Positions 32,576 through 40,464 of a DNA stretch of 40,464 bases are shown here, in pieces. How positions within the stretch are numbered: the first letter of the stretch is position 1; each line of letters begins with the position of its first letter. The position numbers were made by a program, and so were the translations under genes. Origin of the DNA: Clostridium sp. CAG:590 (GTDB lineage: Bacteria; Bacillota; Clostridia; Lachnospirales; Lachnospiraceae); assembly GCA_000431135.1 (NCBI GenBank), contig HF987823.1:17744-58207 (forward strand), read 5' to 3'. The notes below the pieces were generated by a model. It was not told the origin of the DNA and did no database searches. It was given only the letters and a program-made list of their open reading frames with translations.

Positions 32576-33391
32576 ATGAGAACGAATCTGGTAAGAGGTT
32601 TCAAAAAAGCAGTATGTGTGTTTGCATTAGGCACCGGATTGGCATTAACGGGTATTACTGTGCATGCTACAGATAAGGTGGTATCTACGGAACAGGCGGC
32701 TACGGAAGTTAAGTCTACCGGAGAATGGGTAAAAGACAAGGGCGAAACATACTATAAGGATGCATCCGGTCAAAAAGTGCGGTCAAAATTTGTCGAAATA
32801 AATAAAAAAACATATTATTTTGGCAAAAACGGAGCGATGGAAAAAGGCTGGGTGAAAGTTGGCAAGAAATATTATTATTTAGATCGTCAGACCGGAGTTT
32901 TGAAGACAAAAGGAAAAGTGGATGGTATTAAGCTTGGTAAGAATGGGGCTGCTGTTGTGAACAAGGCAGCAAAGAAAAAACTGGCGGTAATGTTACAGGC
33001 AAAGAAGATTGTCAGGAAGAAGACAAAAGCGACAGATACCAAACAACAGAAACTGAAAAAGGTATTTGATTGGACGATGAAGGCTCCGTATAAGAGATAT
33101 CGTATTATTGCAAAAGTCAGAACAAAGAAAAACTGGGAACTGGACTATGCCAATGATGTATTTAAAAAGGGAAAGGGCTGCTGTGTTTCATATAGTAGTG
33201 CATTTGCCTATTTAGCAAAAGAGTGTGGATATTCCAAAGTCTACTTATGCGATGATTCAGAGCATGCATGGGTAGAGATCGGTGGAAGAGTATATGATGT
33301 ATTATTTGCAAGAGCCAAATCCTACAACAAATATTATAATTCTACATATAAGACTGCAAAGTTAGTAAAAGTGAATAAATTAAAGGTCTGA
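32576..33391 (+). CDS. Secreted protein: cell-wall-binding-like repeats + transglutaminase-like domain (copy 2)
   Basis: A 271-residue paralogue of the gene before it, with the same order: signal peptide (AVCVFALGTGLALTGITVHA), aromatic repeats (GETYYKDASGQKVRSKFVEI, YYFGKNGAMEKGWVKVGKKY) and a transglutaminase-like domain with GKGCCVSYSSAFAYLAKECG (C202/C203), EHAWVEIGGRVYDVLF (H230, D241). The shared stretch K-x-TD-x-KQ-x-KLKKVF-x-W...PYKRYR marks recent common origin. The linker after the signal peptide is shorter than in copy 1. The next gene (MBOAT) begins 55 bases on with no terminator between, so it is probably read through into the acylation genes. Confidence 0.78.
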   Translation: MRTNLVRGFKKAVCVFALGTGLALTGITVHATDKVVSTEQAATEVKSTGEWVKDKGETYYKDASGQKVRSKFVEINKKTYYFGKNGAMEKGWVKVGKKYYYLDRQTGVLKTKGKVDGIKLGKNGAAVVNKAAKKKLAVMLQAKKIVRKKTKATDTKQQKLKKVFDWTMKAPYKRYRIIAKVRTKKNWELDYANDVFKKGKGCCVSYSSAFAYLAKECGYSKVYLCDDSEHAWVEIGGRVYDVLFARAKSYNKYYNSTYKTAKLVKVNKLKV

Positions 33392-33446
33392 TCGAGACAG
33401 TGAAAGATACATAGGAAAATACATTAGAAAGAAGAGGGAGAATCCA

Positions 33447-34868
33447 ATGATTTTTAGTTCACTGGAGTTTTTATGTGTATTTTTACCGGTTGTTTTTGCA
33501 TTGTATTGTCTATTGCCATCCATTAAGGTAAAAAATGCACTTTTGATTGTGGCGAGTCTGTTGTTTTATGCATATGGTGAGCCGGTATATGTTTTGTTAA
33601 TGATTGCCAGTTCGTTCATGAATTACGGAATGGCACGATTGATCGCAAAAGGTGAAAAAGGAAAGAAGATATTTTTGGTTCTGGCAGTTGCGTTGAATCT
33701 GGGAATGCTTGCCGTGTTTAAATATGCGGACTTTGCAGTGGATACGGTGAATGGATTATTATCAACGAACATTCCGCTGCCGGGAATTACATTACCAATC
33801 GGAATTTCTTTCTTTACGTTTCAGGCATTATCCTATGTGATTGATGTGTATTGGGAGCGTGTAGAGGTGCAGAAGAATTATTTTAATATTCTGTTGTATA
33901 TCTCATTTTTCCCACAGTTGATCGCAGGACCGATCGTAAAGTATCGTGATATTAATGAAGCAATTGAGAATCGTGTGATGAATGCAGATGAGATTGCAAA
34001 GGGACTTCGCAGATTTATCTGTGGTCTTGGAAAGAAAGTGCTGATCGCCAATACAGCAGGTCTGGTTGCAGATCATGTATTTACCGCAGCACATTCTAAG
34101 GTGAATTTTGTAGTGGCATGGATTGGTGCAATTGCTTACTTGATGCAGATTTATTATGATTTTAGCGGATATAGTGATATGGCGATCGGTTTAGGTCACA
34201 TGTTTGGATTTCATTTCAAAGAGAACTTCCAATATCCGTATGGAGCAGACAGTATCCAGGAGTTCTGGAGAAGATGGCATATCTCACTGTCTACCTGGTT
34301 TAAAGAGTATTTGTATATCCCACTGGGAGGCAATCGAAAAGGAACTGCCCGAACCTGTATCAACCGGATCATTGTATTTTTCTTCACCGGATTATGGCAT
34401 GGTGCGAATTGGACATTTGTAATATGGGGTCTGTGGCATGGAATGTTCTTATTGTTTGAGACGTATTGTCCAATCGTGAAAAAGGCACCGAAGGTGATTG
34501 CAAGGATCTACACGTTGCTGGTAGTATGTGTGGGATTTGTTATGTTCCGGGCAGATACACTGACAGAAGGATTGTTTATGATCAGACAGATGTTTACCGG
34601 ATTTTCTATGGATCCGGCCAGCATGAGTTTTGCGGTGCAGCAGTTGACACCATGGTTTTTGGTAATGCTTGCAGCCGGAATCATTGGTGCAGCGCCGATT
34701 CGTAAACTTGTGGATCATATTCGTGAGAATGTTCAACCGGAAGTATTGGCAGGAAAATGGAAGACTGTTCAGATTGTTTTATATGTTGCTTCGGCAGTAT
34801 TGCTGATATGGTGTATGATCCGCTTATCCGGCAGTACATATAATCCATTTATTTACTTTAGATTTTAG
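33447..34868 (+). CDS. MBOAT-family membrane O-acyltransferase (AlgI-like)
   Basis: A 473-residue polytopic protein that starts MIFSSLEFLCVFLPVVFALY as AlgI-type acyltransferases do. The MBOAT core YYDFSGYSDMAIGLGHMFGF, FWRRWHISLSTWFKEYLYIP, LGGNRKG and FFTGLWHGANWTFVIWGLWH is present, with the catalytic histidine at about residue 318 (HGANW). Such enzymes move acyl groups from a cytoplasmic donor through the membrane to a polymer, as in alginate or teichoic acid acylation. AGGGAG is six bases before the ATG. The partner gene of the DHHW type lies 11 bases downstream, the usual pairing. Confidence 0.95.
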   Translation: MIFSSLEFLCVFLPVVFALYCLLPSIKVKNALLIVASLLFYAYGEPVYVLLMIASSFMNYGMARLIAKGEKGKKIFLVLAVALNLGMLAVFKYADFAVDTVNGLLSTNIPLPGITLPIGISFFTFQALSYVIDVYWERVEVQKNYFNILLYISFFPQLIAGPIVKYRDINEAIENRVMNADEIAKGLRRFICGLGKKVLIANTAGLVADHVFTAAHSKVNFVVAWIGAIAYLMQIYYDFSGYSDMAIGLGHMFGFHFKENFQYPYGADSIQEFWRRWHISLSTWFKEYLYIPLGGNRKGTARTCINRIIVFFFTGLWHGANWTFVIWGLWHGMFLLFETYCPIVKKAPKVIARIYTLLVVCVGFVMFRADTLTEGLFMIRQMFTGFSMDPASMSFAVQQLTPWFLVMLAAGIIGAAPIRKLVDHIRENVQPEVLAGKWKTVQIVLYVASAVLLIWCMIRLSGSTYNPFIYFRF

Positions 34869-34879
34869 GAGGAGCACAT

Positions 34880-36322
34880 ATGAAAAAGACAGGTAATATT
34901 ATATATATCGTGATATGTCTTATAATTTGTGTACTTCCGTTTGCAGGGATGACATGTTATAAGACGACAACCACAACTGAGAATAAACAATTGGCACAGT
35001 TTCCGGATGTTACCAAAGATGGAAAAGTGAATCTGGATTTCCCGGATGAGTTGTCTGCTTATTTTGAAGATCATTTTGCATTTCGCCAGCAATTGGTATC
35101 GGCGGATGCAGAGATTCAGAGCAAAATATTCCGTGTATCAAATGTAGATACCGTGTTAGTCGGAACCGACGGATGGCTGTATTATACAGATACGGTCAAT
35201 GATTATCTGGCACAGGATACAATGAATGATCGTCAGGTATTTGATACGGTGCATAATTTATCGTTATTGCAGCAATATGTAAAAGATCAGGGTGTCTCAT
35301 TTATATTTACGGTGGCACCGAATAAGAATTCTTTGTATGGGGAGCATATGCCATATTATTTCAATTACAAAGCAGGCGATACAAAGAATATGGATAGGTT
35401 AACCAAGCCAATGGTGGAGGCAGGACTATCTTATGTAAACTTGTTCGAACCGTTTGAACGTCAACCGGAGACGCTCTACTTAAAAAGAGATTCTCATTGG
35501 AACGAAAAAGGAGCTGTGCTGGCGTATAACACTTTGATGGATGCAATGCAATGGGAACATCCTACTTATGAAGATGTAAATGTTGTTCGTAAGAAAGAGG
35601 AATACGGCGATCTGAATAAGATGATCTATCCACTTACCGCAGTACCGGAGTGGAATAGTGAATATCAGTATGAATCAACATGGAGTTATACAAGTAAGGA
35701 TCAGGATGTAGAAGCTGCTTATTTAGAGACGGAGAATAAGAAGGGGGACAAGAATCTGCTGATGTTCAGAGATTCATTTGGCAATACGTTGTTGCCACTT
35801 ATGGCTCAGAAATTTGAACACGCAGTATTTACAAAGAGTGTACCATATCGTATTGCAGAATATATAAAGACGTGTCAACCGGATCTGGTCATTGCGGAGA
35901 AGGTAGAGCGTAATATGGATGAGTTTATGACCATGCCTCCGATCATGCAGGGACCGGAGATAACGATCACGGACGATGTAATGAAAGATAAAAAAGTTCA
36001 GGCATCTGTAACGGTAGAAGAGTCACAGGATGATACGAATTATTATCTTGTATCAGGAGCTGTTCAAATGGAAAAACCGGCAAAGGACGCAATCATTTAT
36101 ATCCGCCTTGGACAGGGAGAAAAGGCAGTTACATATGAAGCGTTTACAACTTCCTCGGTGGATACAGATTATGGATACCAGTTATATTTAGATAAAGAGT
36201 CATTACAGAGTACCGGATATTCAACGCTTACAGAGGGCGATGTTACGGTTATTGTAGAACAGAATGGAAAATATTCACAGGCAGACCGGGTAAGACAGGA
36301 GGACCAAGAGAATGAAAAGTAG
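34880..36322 (+). CDS. DHHW-type (AlgJ/AlgX-related) surface acylation partner
   Basis: A 480-residue protein with an N-terminal membrane anchor or signal (KTGNIIYIVICLIICVLPFA) and an SGNH-like external domain. Blocks: FPDELSAYFEDHFAFRQQLV, VGTDGWLYYTD (family hallmark GxDGWLFY), FIFTVAPNKNSLYGEHMPYY, YLKRDSHWNEKGAVLAYN (D204, H206, W207; the name motif) and LLMFRDSFGNTLLPLM, the serine-bearing block. In AlgJ/AlgX relatives these residues accept and transfer the acetyl group outside the membrane. A C-terminal region (about 370-480) looks like an extra beta domain. AGGAGGAG precedes the ATG. The stop overlaps the next start by 11 bases. Confidence 0.88.
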   Translation: MKKTGNIIYIVICLIICVLPFAGMTCYKTTTTTENKQLAQFPDVTKDGKVNLDFPDELSAYFEDHFAFRQQLVSADAEIQSKIFRVSNVDTVLVGTDGWLYYTDTVNDYLAQDTMNDRQVFDTVHNLSLLQQYVKDQGVSFIFTVAPNKNSLYGEHMPYYFNYKAGDTKNMDRLTKPMVEAGLSYVNLFEPFERQPETLYLKRDSHWNEKGAVLAYNTLMDAMQWEHPTYEDVNVVRKKEEYGDLNKMIYPLTAVPEWNSEYQYESTWSYTSKDQDVEAAYLETENKKGDKNLLMFRDSFGNTLLPLMAQKFEHAVFTKSVPYRIAEYIKTCQPDLVIAEKVERNMDEFMTMPPIMQGPEITITDDVMKDKKVQASVTVEESQDDTNYYLVSGAVQMEKPAKDAIIYIRLGQGEKAVTYEAFTTSSVDTDYGYQLYLDKESLQSTGYSTLTEGDVTVIVEQNGKYSQADRVRQEDQENEK

Positions 36323-37247
36323 ATATAAAAAGATACCTGTTTTATTAGGATTGTGTGCGGCAGGATTGTTGACCGGTTGCGGTGCAAAGAATACGCAGGT
36401 ACACATTATGGATGGACGGCAGAATACAGAGATTCTGGTGGCGGGCAACACAACGGTTGCAGAGGTGTTGAAGGAAGCAGAGATAACCGTCGATGATAAG
36501 GATACCGTAACGCCTGCATTGGACAGTGTGGTAAAGAATCAGAGTGAGATTCAGATTGAACGGCATGCAGCGGTAACGTTAGTGGAAGGTGACCAGACGG
36601 AAAAAGTGGAAATGACAGGAAAAACCGTGCAGGATGTGTTAGATGAAAAAGGGGTTGAACTCAAAGAACATGATTATGTAAACCACAGTCTGGATGCATA
36701 TCTTGAGGATGGAATGGAGATTCAGGTCATTCACCGGCTGGCAGTTACGATCCAGGTAGATGGTGAGACAAAAGAATATCTTACGGAAGCCAAAAATGTT
36801 GCAGATCTGTTAGAGGAACAGAGTATTGCAGTAGATAAAAAGGATATTGTCAAACCGGGTATGGAACGTGAACTATTCGAGGGTACGAAAGTTGTAATCG
36901 AAAGAGTATCCGTTAAGCAGGTAGTGGAAAAAGAAAAAGTGCCGTTTGAGACAGAAGTAGAATATTCCGGAAGTATGTATTCTGATGAGAGTGTAGAAAA
37001 GACACCGGGTGTGGAAGGTGAGAAAGAGGTAACATATGAAGTTACTTATGTCGATGGGAAAGAAGATCACCGGAAAGCAGTCAGTGAAAAAATGTTGAAG
37101 GAACCGGTATCGCAGGTCGTAACCAAAGGAACGAAGCAGAGAAGACGCATTGTTTCCAAGCAGAAAGTAGAGGATTGTGATGGTTCCGGACATGGATATT
37201 ACATTATTACATGGTCTGATGGAAAAGTAGAATATCAGGATTATTAA
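36312..37247 (+). CDS. DUF348 / G5-domain lipoprotein
   Basis: A 311-residue lipoprotein. The signal ends VLLGLCAAGLLTGCGAKN, with the lipid cysteine in LTGC. Three DUF348 (ubiquitin-like) units follow, each about 55-60 residues: TEILVAGNTTVAEVLKEAEI, EKVEMTGKTVQDVLDEKGVE and KEYLTEAKNVADLLEEQSIA. A G5 domain comes next (about 200-275, VEKEKVPFETEVEYSGSMYS, GEKEVTYEVTYVDGKE). The order is that of YabE/Rpf-like muralytic proteins, but the usual C-terminal 3D or catalytic domain is absent. Instead about 30 residues end DGSGHGYYIITWSDGKVEYQ. Coupled to the DHHW gene by an 11-base overlap with AGGA before the ATG. It is likely an envelope-attached glycan-binding part of this operon. Confidence 0.85.
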   Translation: MKSRYKKIPVLLGLCAAGLLTGCGAKNTQVHIMDGRQNTEILVAGNTTVAEVLKEAEITVDDKDTVTPALDSVVKNQSEIQIERHAAVTLVEGDQTEKVEMTGKTVQDVLDEKGVELKEHDYVNHSLDAYLEDGMEIQVIHRLAVTIQVDGETKEYLTEAKNVADLLEEQSIAVDKKDIVKPGMERELFEGTKVVIERVSVKQVVEKEKVPFETEVEYSGSMYSDESVEKTPGVEGEKEVTYEVTYVDGKEDHRKAVSEKMLKEPVSQVVTKGTKQRRRIVSKQKVEDCDGSGHGYYIITWSDGKVEYQDY

Positions 37248-37274
37248 GAAGTTTGACGGAAGGGAGTTGTTTAT

Positions 37275-38198
37275 ATGAAGAAGATCCGCACATTGTTAGT
37301 TACATTTATACTTGTATTGGCATTCCAGAGCCTTTCGTATGCAAAGGAGATGAATACAGGAACGTTAAACAAGCCTGCAATGGGAAGCGTATTTGCAACT
37401 TCCAAAGCTACGATCCGACTGGTCTGGATTCCTGTTAAAAATGCTAAGAAATATGAGGTGTATCGTTCTACAAAGAAAAAGAAGGGCTTTAAACGGATCG
37501 GCACAACAAAGAAGACATCGTATGTGGATAAAAAAGGTAAACAGCTAAAGACATACTATTATAAGATTCGGGCTGTGGGAACAAATGCGGCAAACGGACA
37601 GACCATTTACAGTCCATATAGCATGACAATGAAAAAGAAGATGCGTAAGATTGTAAAGAAGACAGCGTATGCAGGAGATTCTTTGATGGTCGGACTGATC
37701 AATTATGGCAAGATTACGGACAATCATAAACAGAAGGTATTTGCCAAGGTTGGAATCTCCACGTCGGCTTATTACAAAAGTGATCTGCTTACACAGTTAC
37801 TAAAATATAATCCGGATCGTTTGTTTATCATGTTGGGCGTCAATGACTTAGCAGGCAATCCGACGGAAAAACAGATGGATAATATGATCAGCTATTATAA
37901 AGCAATTCTGAAATCCTGTACGAAGAAGAATCCGAATCTTGAGATTTTTGTGTTAGGTGTCAGTCCGGTAGGGAAAAAATCTTCTGTGAATCTGAATACG
38001 ATCAATTATTATAATCGTAAGATGGAACGCAAGATTGTGCCGCTTAAGAATGTATATTATTATGATTTGTGTTTGGAACTTGCAGGAGATGATGGATATC
38101 TGAAACCGGAATATGTGGCATCAGATGGGTTGCATTGGACTTCTAAGACATATGATACGGTATTAAAAGCCATGAAGGAAATGGTAAAGGAATACTGA
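37275..38198 (+). CDS. Secreted FN3-like + SGNH/GDSL hydrolase
   Basis: A 307-residue exported protein. Signal peptide LLVTFILVLAFQSLSYAKE. Residues about 38-102 form a fibronectin-III-like module (SKATIRLVWIPVKNAKKYEV). Then an SGNH hydrolase: block I YAGDSLMVGL (S136), block III MLGVNDLAGN (N190), block V SDGLHW (D284, H287). Such enzymes add or remove acyl groups on glycans. Placed last in the MBOAT-DHHW run, it may act as the terminal acyltransferase or as an esterase that removes the same group. AAGGGAG precedes the ATG by eight bases. Confidence 0.9.
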   Translation: MKKIRTLLVTFILVLAFQSLSYAKEMNTGTLNKPAMGSVFATSKATIRLVWIPVKNAKKYEVYRSTKKKKGFKRIGTTKKTSYVDKKGKQLKTYYYKIRAVGTNAANGQTIYSPYSMTMKKKMRKIVKKTAYAGDSLMVGLINYGKITDNHKQKVFAKVGISTSAYYKSDLLTQLLKYNPDRLFIMLGVNDLAGNPTEKQMDNMISYYKAILKSCTKKNPNLEIFVLGVSPVGKKSSVNLNTINYYNRKMERKIVPLKNVYYYDLCLELAGDDGYLKPEYVASDGLHWTSKTYDTVLKAMKEMVKEY

Positions 38199-38235
38199 TT
38201 TTTATTTTGTGAAGTGCTAATTTGTACGATAATAG

Positions 38236-38264
38236 TTGCACAATTTTAGAAAACATTGTAAAAT
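38236..38264 (+). promoter_or_regulatory. Promoter of the DUF551-like gene
   Basis: TTGCAC (38236-38241), 17 bases, TAAAAT (38259-38264). Confidence 0.5.
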
Positions 38265-38314
38265 GATAATTGGAAGTGTGAATATTACTATGATGTATGG
38301 GAAGGAATGAAAGC

Positions 38315-38536
38315 ATGAGCGAATGGATATTGTGGAGTGAACGAGGTCCGTCAGTAGAAGAAGTTAGAAGAAATAATTCATTTATATGTTCGGACGGACT
38401 GAGTAGTTTTGTAAGAACTTATAGTTATCGAATGAGAGGCTTTGTGCATGAGATGAATGGACGTGAAGTGATGGATCGGGGAATCATTGCATGGATGCCA
38501 TTACCGGAACCTTACAAAGAGGGCTTGCAAAATTAA
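38315..38536 (+). CDS. Small DUF551-like protein
   Basis: A 73-residue protein starting MSEWILWSERGPSVEEVRRN and ending GIIAWMPLPEPYKEG. The W-I-x-x-SER-x-P start and the WMPLPEP end are those of DUF551, a small domain best known from phage and mobile DNA. The middle part is shorter and atypical. It has its own promoter and a terminator. The ATG at 38315 is chosen over the one at 38297; a weak purine-rich site (GGAA) lies nearby. The function is unknown. Confidence 0.6.
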   Translation: MSEWILWSERGPSVEEVRRNNSFICSDGLSSFVRTYSYRMRGFVHEMNGREVMDRGIIAWMPLPEPYKEGLQN

Positions 38537-38575
38537 ATAATATGGTGTACGATAACAACATAACACATGTGTGAC

Positions 38576-38608
38576 AATGGCGGCGCGCTAACAACGCCGT
38601 CATTTTGT
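38576..38608 (+). terminator. Terminator after the DUF551-like gene
   Basis: AATGGCGGCG pairs with CGCCGTCATT (one G-U pair), GC-rich core, followed by TTGTGT. The T tail is short. Confidence 0.6.
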
Positions 38609-38626
38609 GTATGCGTGAGACGAGCA

Positions 38627-38765
38627 CAGATTTGTGCTTGCACAAAAATCTGTATTCGACGAGCGCACATCAACGAGCCGACAGGCGAGTTGGTATATGT
38701 ATCATCGAATGACGAAGTCATGAGATGTGAGGCGTGAGCCACTCGAAGCCGACAGGTGAGTTGTG
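38627..38765. repeat. Repeat-rich structured region before glyA
   Basis: ACAGATTTGTGC-TTG-CACAAAAATCTGT is a hairpin (38627-38653). GCCGACAGGCGAGTTG and GCCGACAGGTGAGTTG recur about 72 bases apart (near 38677 and 38748). TGACGAAGTCA is a small palindrome. ATCATCGA...GAGATG...GGCGTGAGCC matches blocks of the element between thiC and thiM. No coding frame is supported, though the region lies directly in the glyA leader. Confidence 0.55.
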
Positions 38766-38790
38766 GACAAATATAATATGGAGGTGCAAT

Positions 38791-40026
38791 ATGTATAGTT
38801 TTGATGAAATTAGCAAATTAGACCCGGAAGTAGCAGCAGCTATGACCGATGAGATCAATCGACAGAATGAGAATATTGAGTTGATTGCATCAGAGAATAT
38901 TGTAAGTAAGGCAGTTATGGCTGCAATGGGAAGTCCGCTTACAAACAAATATGCCGAAGGTTATCCGGGAAAGAGATATTATGGTGGATGCCAGTACGTG
39001 GATGTAGTGGAAGATTTAGCCAGAGAAAGAGCAAAAGAATTATTTGGCTGTGAATATGTTAATGTACAACCACACTCCGGAGCACAGGCTAACATGGCTG
39101 TATTTTTTGCAATTATGGAGCCGGGCGATACATTTATGGGAATGAATCTTGCACATGGTGGACATTTAACACATGGTTCACCGGTTAATATGTCAGGAAA
39201 GTATTTTAATGTTGTTCCTTATGGTGTTAATGATGACGGTTTTATTGACTATGATGAAGTTGAGAGAATCGCAAAGGAATGCAAGCCAAAGATGATTGTG
39301 GCTGGTGCATCCGCATATGCAAGAGCGATTGATTTCAAACGTTTTCGTGAGATTGCAGACGAAGTAGGTGCCGTGCTTATGGTTGATATGGCGCATATCG
39401 CAGGATTAGTTGCTGCCGGATTACATATGTCTCCAATCCCATATGCACATGTTACAACAACGACAACACATAAGACATTAAGAGGACCACGTGGTGGTAT
39501 GATTCTTTCAAGTAACGAAGTGAATGAGAAATATAACTTTAATAAAGCAGTATTCCCTGGAATTCAGGGTGGTCCTTTGATGCATGTGATTGCAGGTAAA
39601 GCGGTATGTTTAAAAGAAGCATTATCCGATGAATATAAAGCATATCAGCAGCAGGTTGTAAAGAATGCATCAACGCTTGCTAATGCATTAATGGAAAGAG
39701 GATTCAATATTGTATCAGGTGGAACGGATAATCATTTGATGCTGGTTGATCTTCAGAATCTGGATATGACCGGTAAAGAAGTGGAAAAATTATTGGATAG
39801 CGTACATATTACGGCAAACAAGAATACCGTACCAAATGATCCAAAATCTCCATTTGTTACAAGTGGTATCCGTCTTGGAACACCTGCCATTACAACTCGT
39901 GGAGCAAATGAAGAGGATATGGTTACGATTGCGGAAGCAATCAAAGCGGCGGTCATCGATAAGGATGAAGCAAAGGCAATGCAACTTGTCAAATCCATTA
40001 CAGATAAATATCCACTTTATGCGTAG
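38791..40026 (+). CDS. glyA: Serine hydroxymethyltransferase
   Basis: PLP enzyme that interconverts serine and glycine, charging tetrahydrofolate with a one-carbon unit. It has 411 residues, normal length. Blocks: NIELIASENIVSKAVMAAMG, GYPGKRYYGGCQYVD, NVQPHSGAQANMAV, MVDMAHIAGLVAAGLH and the PLP lysine in TTTTHKTLRGPRGGM. GGAGGTG lies five bases before the ATG at 38791; longer upstream frames are rejected. It is a single-gene unit followed by a terminator, and its leader contains the repeat region described at 38627-38765. Confidence 0.97.
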   Translation: MYSFDEISKLDPEVAAAMTDEINRQNENIELIASENIVSKAVMAAMGSPLTNKYAEGYPGKRYYGGCQYVDVVEDLARERAKELFGCEYVNVQPHSGAQANMAVFFAIMEPGDTFMGMNLAHGGHLTHGSPVNMSGKYFNVVPYGVNDDGFIDYDEVERIAKECKPKMIVAGASAYARAIDFKRFREIADEVGAVLMVDMAHIAGLVAAGLHMSPIPYAHVTTTTTHKTLRGPRGGMILSSNEVNEKYNFNKAVFPGIQGGPLMHVIAGKAVCLKEALSDEYKAYQQQVVKNASTLANALMERGFNIVSGGTDNHLMLVDLQNLDMTGKEVEKLLDSVHITANKNTVPNDPKSPFVTSGIRLGTPAITTRGANEEDMVTIAEAIKAAVIDKDEAKAMQLVKSITDKYPLYA

Positions 40027-40070
40027 AAACAACTGGTAAGGGATAAAGAACAGAATATTATAAAAGGAAG

Positions 40071-40122
40071 GCGGTTGCCAATTACAGGATAAGAAATCCG
40101 GTGATGTGCAGCCGCTTTTATT
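40071..40122 (+). terminator. Terminator after glyA
   Basis: GCGGTTGC (40071-40078) pairs with GCAGCCGC (40108-40115, one G-U pair), followed by TTTTATT. Confidence 0.6.
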
Positions 40123-40226
40123 ATGTTCCGTTTGCAGAAAATGGAAAACCTCTTGATAATATATGGTAAAATTGTGTCGAATCATGTAGAATAGAGAAAG
40201 AAGTATATGATGGGAGGATATGAAGC

Positions 40227-40464
40227 GTGGTAAGTCGAAAACAACTGATGCAGATTGAAATGATTGAATTCATTTTGTTTGTAGGGATACATGTAATATA
40301 CGCAGGAATCAATACGGGCGCGGATGTGGCGTATGTAGTGCTTGCATATGCAGCAAGCTTGTCGGTACTTTCGGCAATCTGTCTGATTGTAATCCGGAAT
40401 CCCATCTGGTCACAGGTTGGTTTTATCGTATGTGTGATGCTTGCTACACATTTGATCGGAAGAG
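40227..40464 (+). CDS. Membrane protein, N-terminal part (runs off the window)
   Basis: An open frame from a GTG at 40227 with GGGAGGA eight bases upstream to the end of the window. It reads VSRKQLMQIEMIEFILFVGI and HVIYAGINTGADVAYVVLAY, then further hydrophobic segments to THLIGR. At least three membrane helices are predicted in 79 residues. No family can be named from this part; sensor proteins with N-terminal membrane regions (for example GGDEF or histidine kinases) often look like this, but that is only a guess. Confidence 0.6.
   Translation, partial: MVSRKQLMQIEMIEFILFVGIHVIYAGINTGADVAYVVLAYAASLSVLSAICLIVIRNPIWSQVGFIVCVMLATHLIGR

Noticed and set aside
1..40464. tRNA or rRNA genes, prophage or insertion sequence
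   Set aside because: No cloverleaf-like TTCGA-loop segments, rRNA-like sequence, transposase, integrase or phage structural genes were found on either strand by eye.

Overview
The window looks like chromosome of an anaerobic, low-GC Gram-positive bacterium, most likely a gut Lachnospiraceae (Roseburia / Eubacterium rectale / Coprococcus type). The placement is inferred from protein style (clostridial short ThiC, trigger-factor-like lipoprotein, EcsC protein, secreted proteins with choline/glucan-binding-like repeats), strong AGGAGG-type ribosome sites, sigma-A promoters, a CIRCE heat-shock operator and a TPP riboswitch. No rRNA, tRNA, CRISPR array, transposase or phage module was seen.

Layout. 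(1) 1-5.4 kb, minus strand: an accessory, decaying region. It holds a SAM methyltransferase with its own promoter and perfect operator palindrome, a 5'-truncated HTH/DUF5680 regulator, a YhcG/DUF1016 PDDEXK nuclease, a 40-residue acetyltransferase stump, an intact acetyltransferase, a broken Fic gene and a DUF4143 AAA ATPase. Short repeats lie between them and one 74-bp leader is duplicated. (2) 5.4-14.2 kb, minus strand: a tetrapyrrole operon hemA, precorrin-2 dehydrogenase, hemC, cobA-hemD fusion, hemB, hemL, followed closely by LOG-family, GNAT and epimerase genes. It makes uroporphyrinogen III, precorrin-2 and sirohydrochlorin. No late haem genes are in the window, so the expected end product is sirohaem or a corrinoid. 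(3) 14.2-14.67 kb: a divergent intergenic region with a roughly 150-bp imperfect hairpin nested in a 15-bp inverted repeat. (4) 14.67-21.7 kb, plus strand: EcsC protein, coiled-coil protein, a glycosyltransferase-4/aldo-keto reductase fusion, an FKBP/trigger-factor lipoprotein, a cupin and an NhaC-type antiporter. (5) 21.7-27.5 kb: TPP riboswitch, thiC, thiM, thiE, thiD, then nth and an RsmH-like methyltransferase. (6) 27.6-31.4 kb: a DMT transporter (minus strand) and CIRCE-controlled clpB. (7) 31.5-38.2 kb: a cell-surface block of two tandem secreted transglutaminase-like proteins, then MBOAT acyltransferase, DHHW protein, DUF348/G5 lipoprotein and a secreted SGNH hydrolase. (8) 38.3-40.46 kb: a small DUF551-like protein, glyA and the start of a membrane protein.

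How the genes fit together. The hem block is a complete glutamate-to-sirohydrochlorin route apart from glutamyl-tRNA synthetase. The thi block makes HMP-PP and salvages thiazole, joining them through ThiE; no thiazole synthesis genes are present. The 33.4-38.2 kb genes form a plausible envelope polymer O-acylation and remodelling machine. That block, the GT4-AKR fusion and the RsmH paralogue are the best candidates for under-described biology here. All family names come from reading motifs in the translated sequence; no database search was run.
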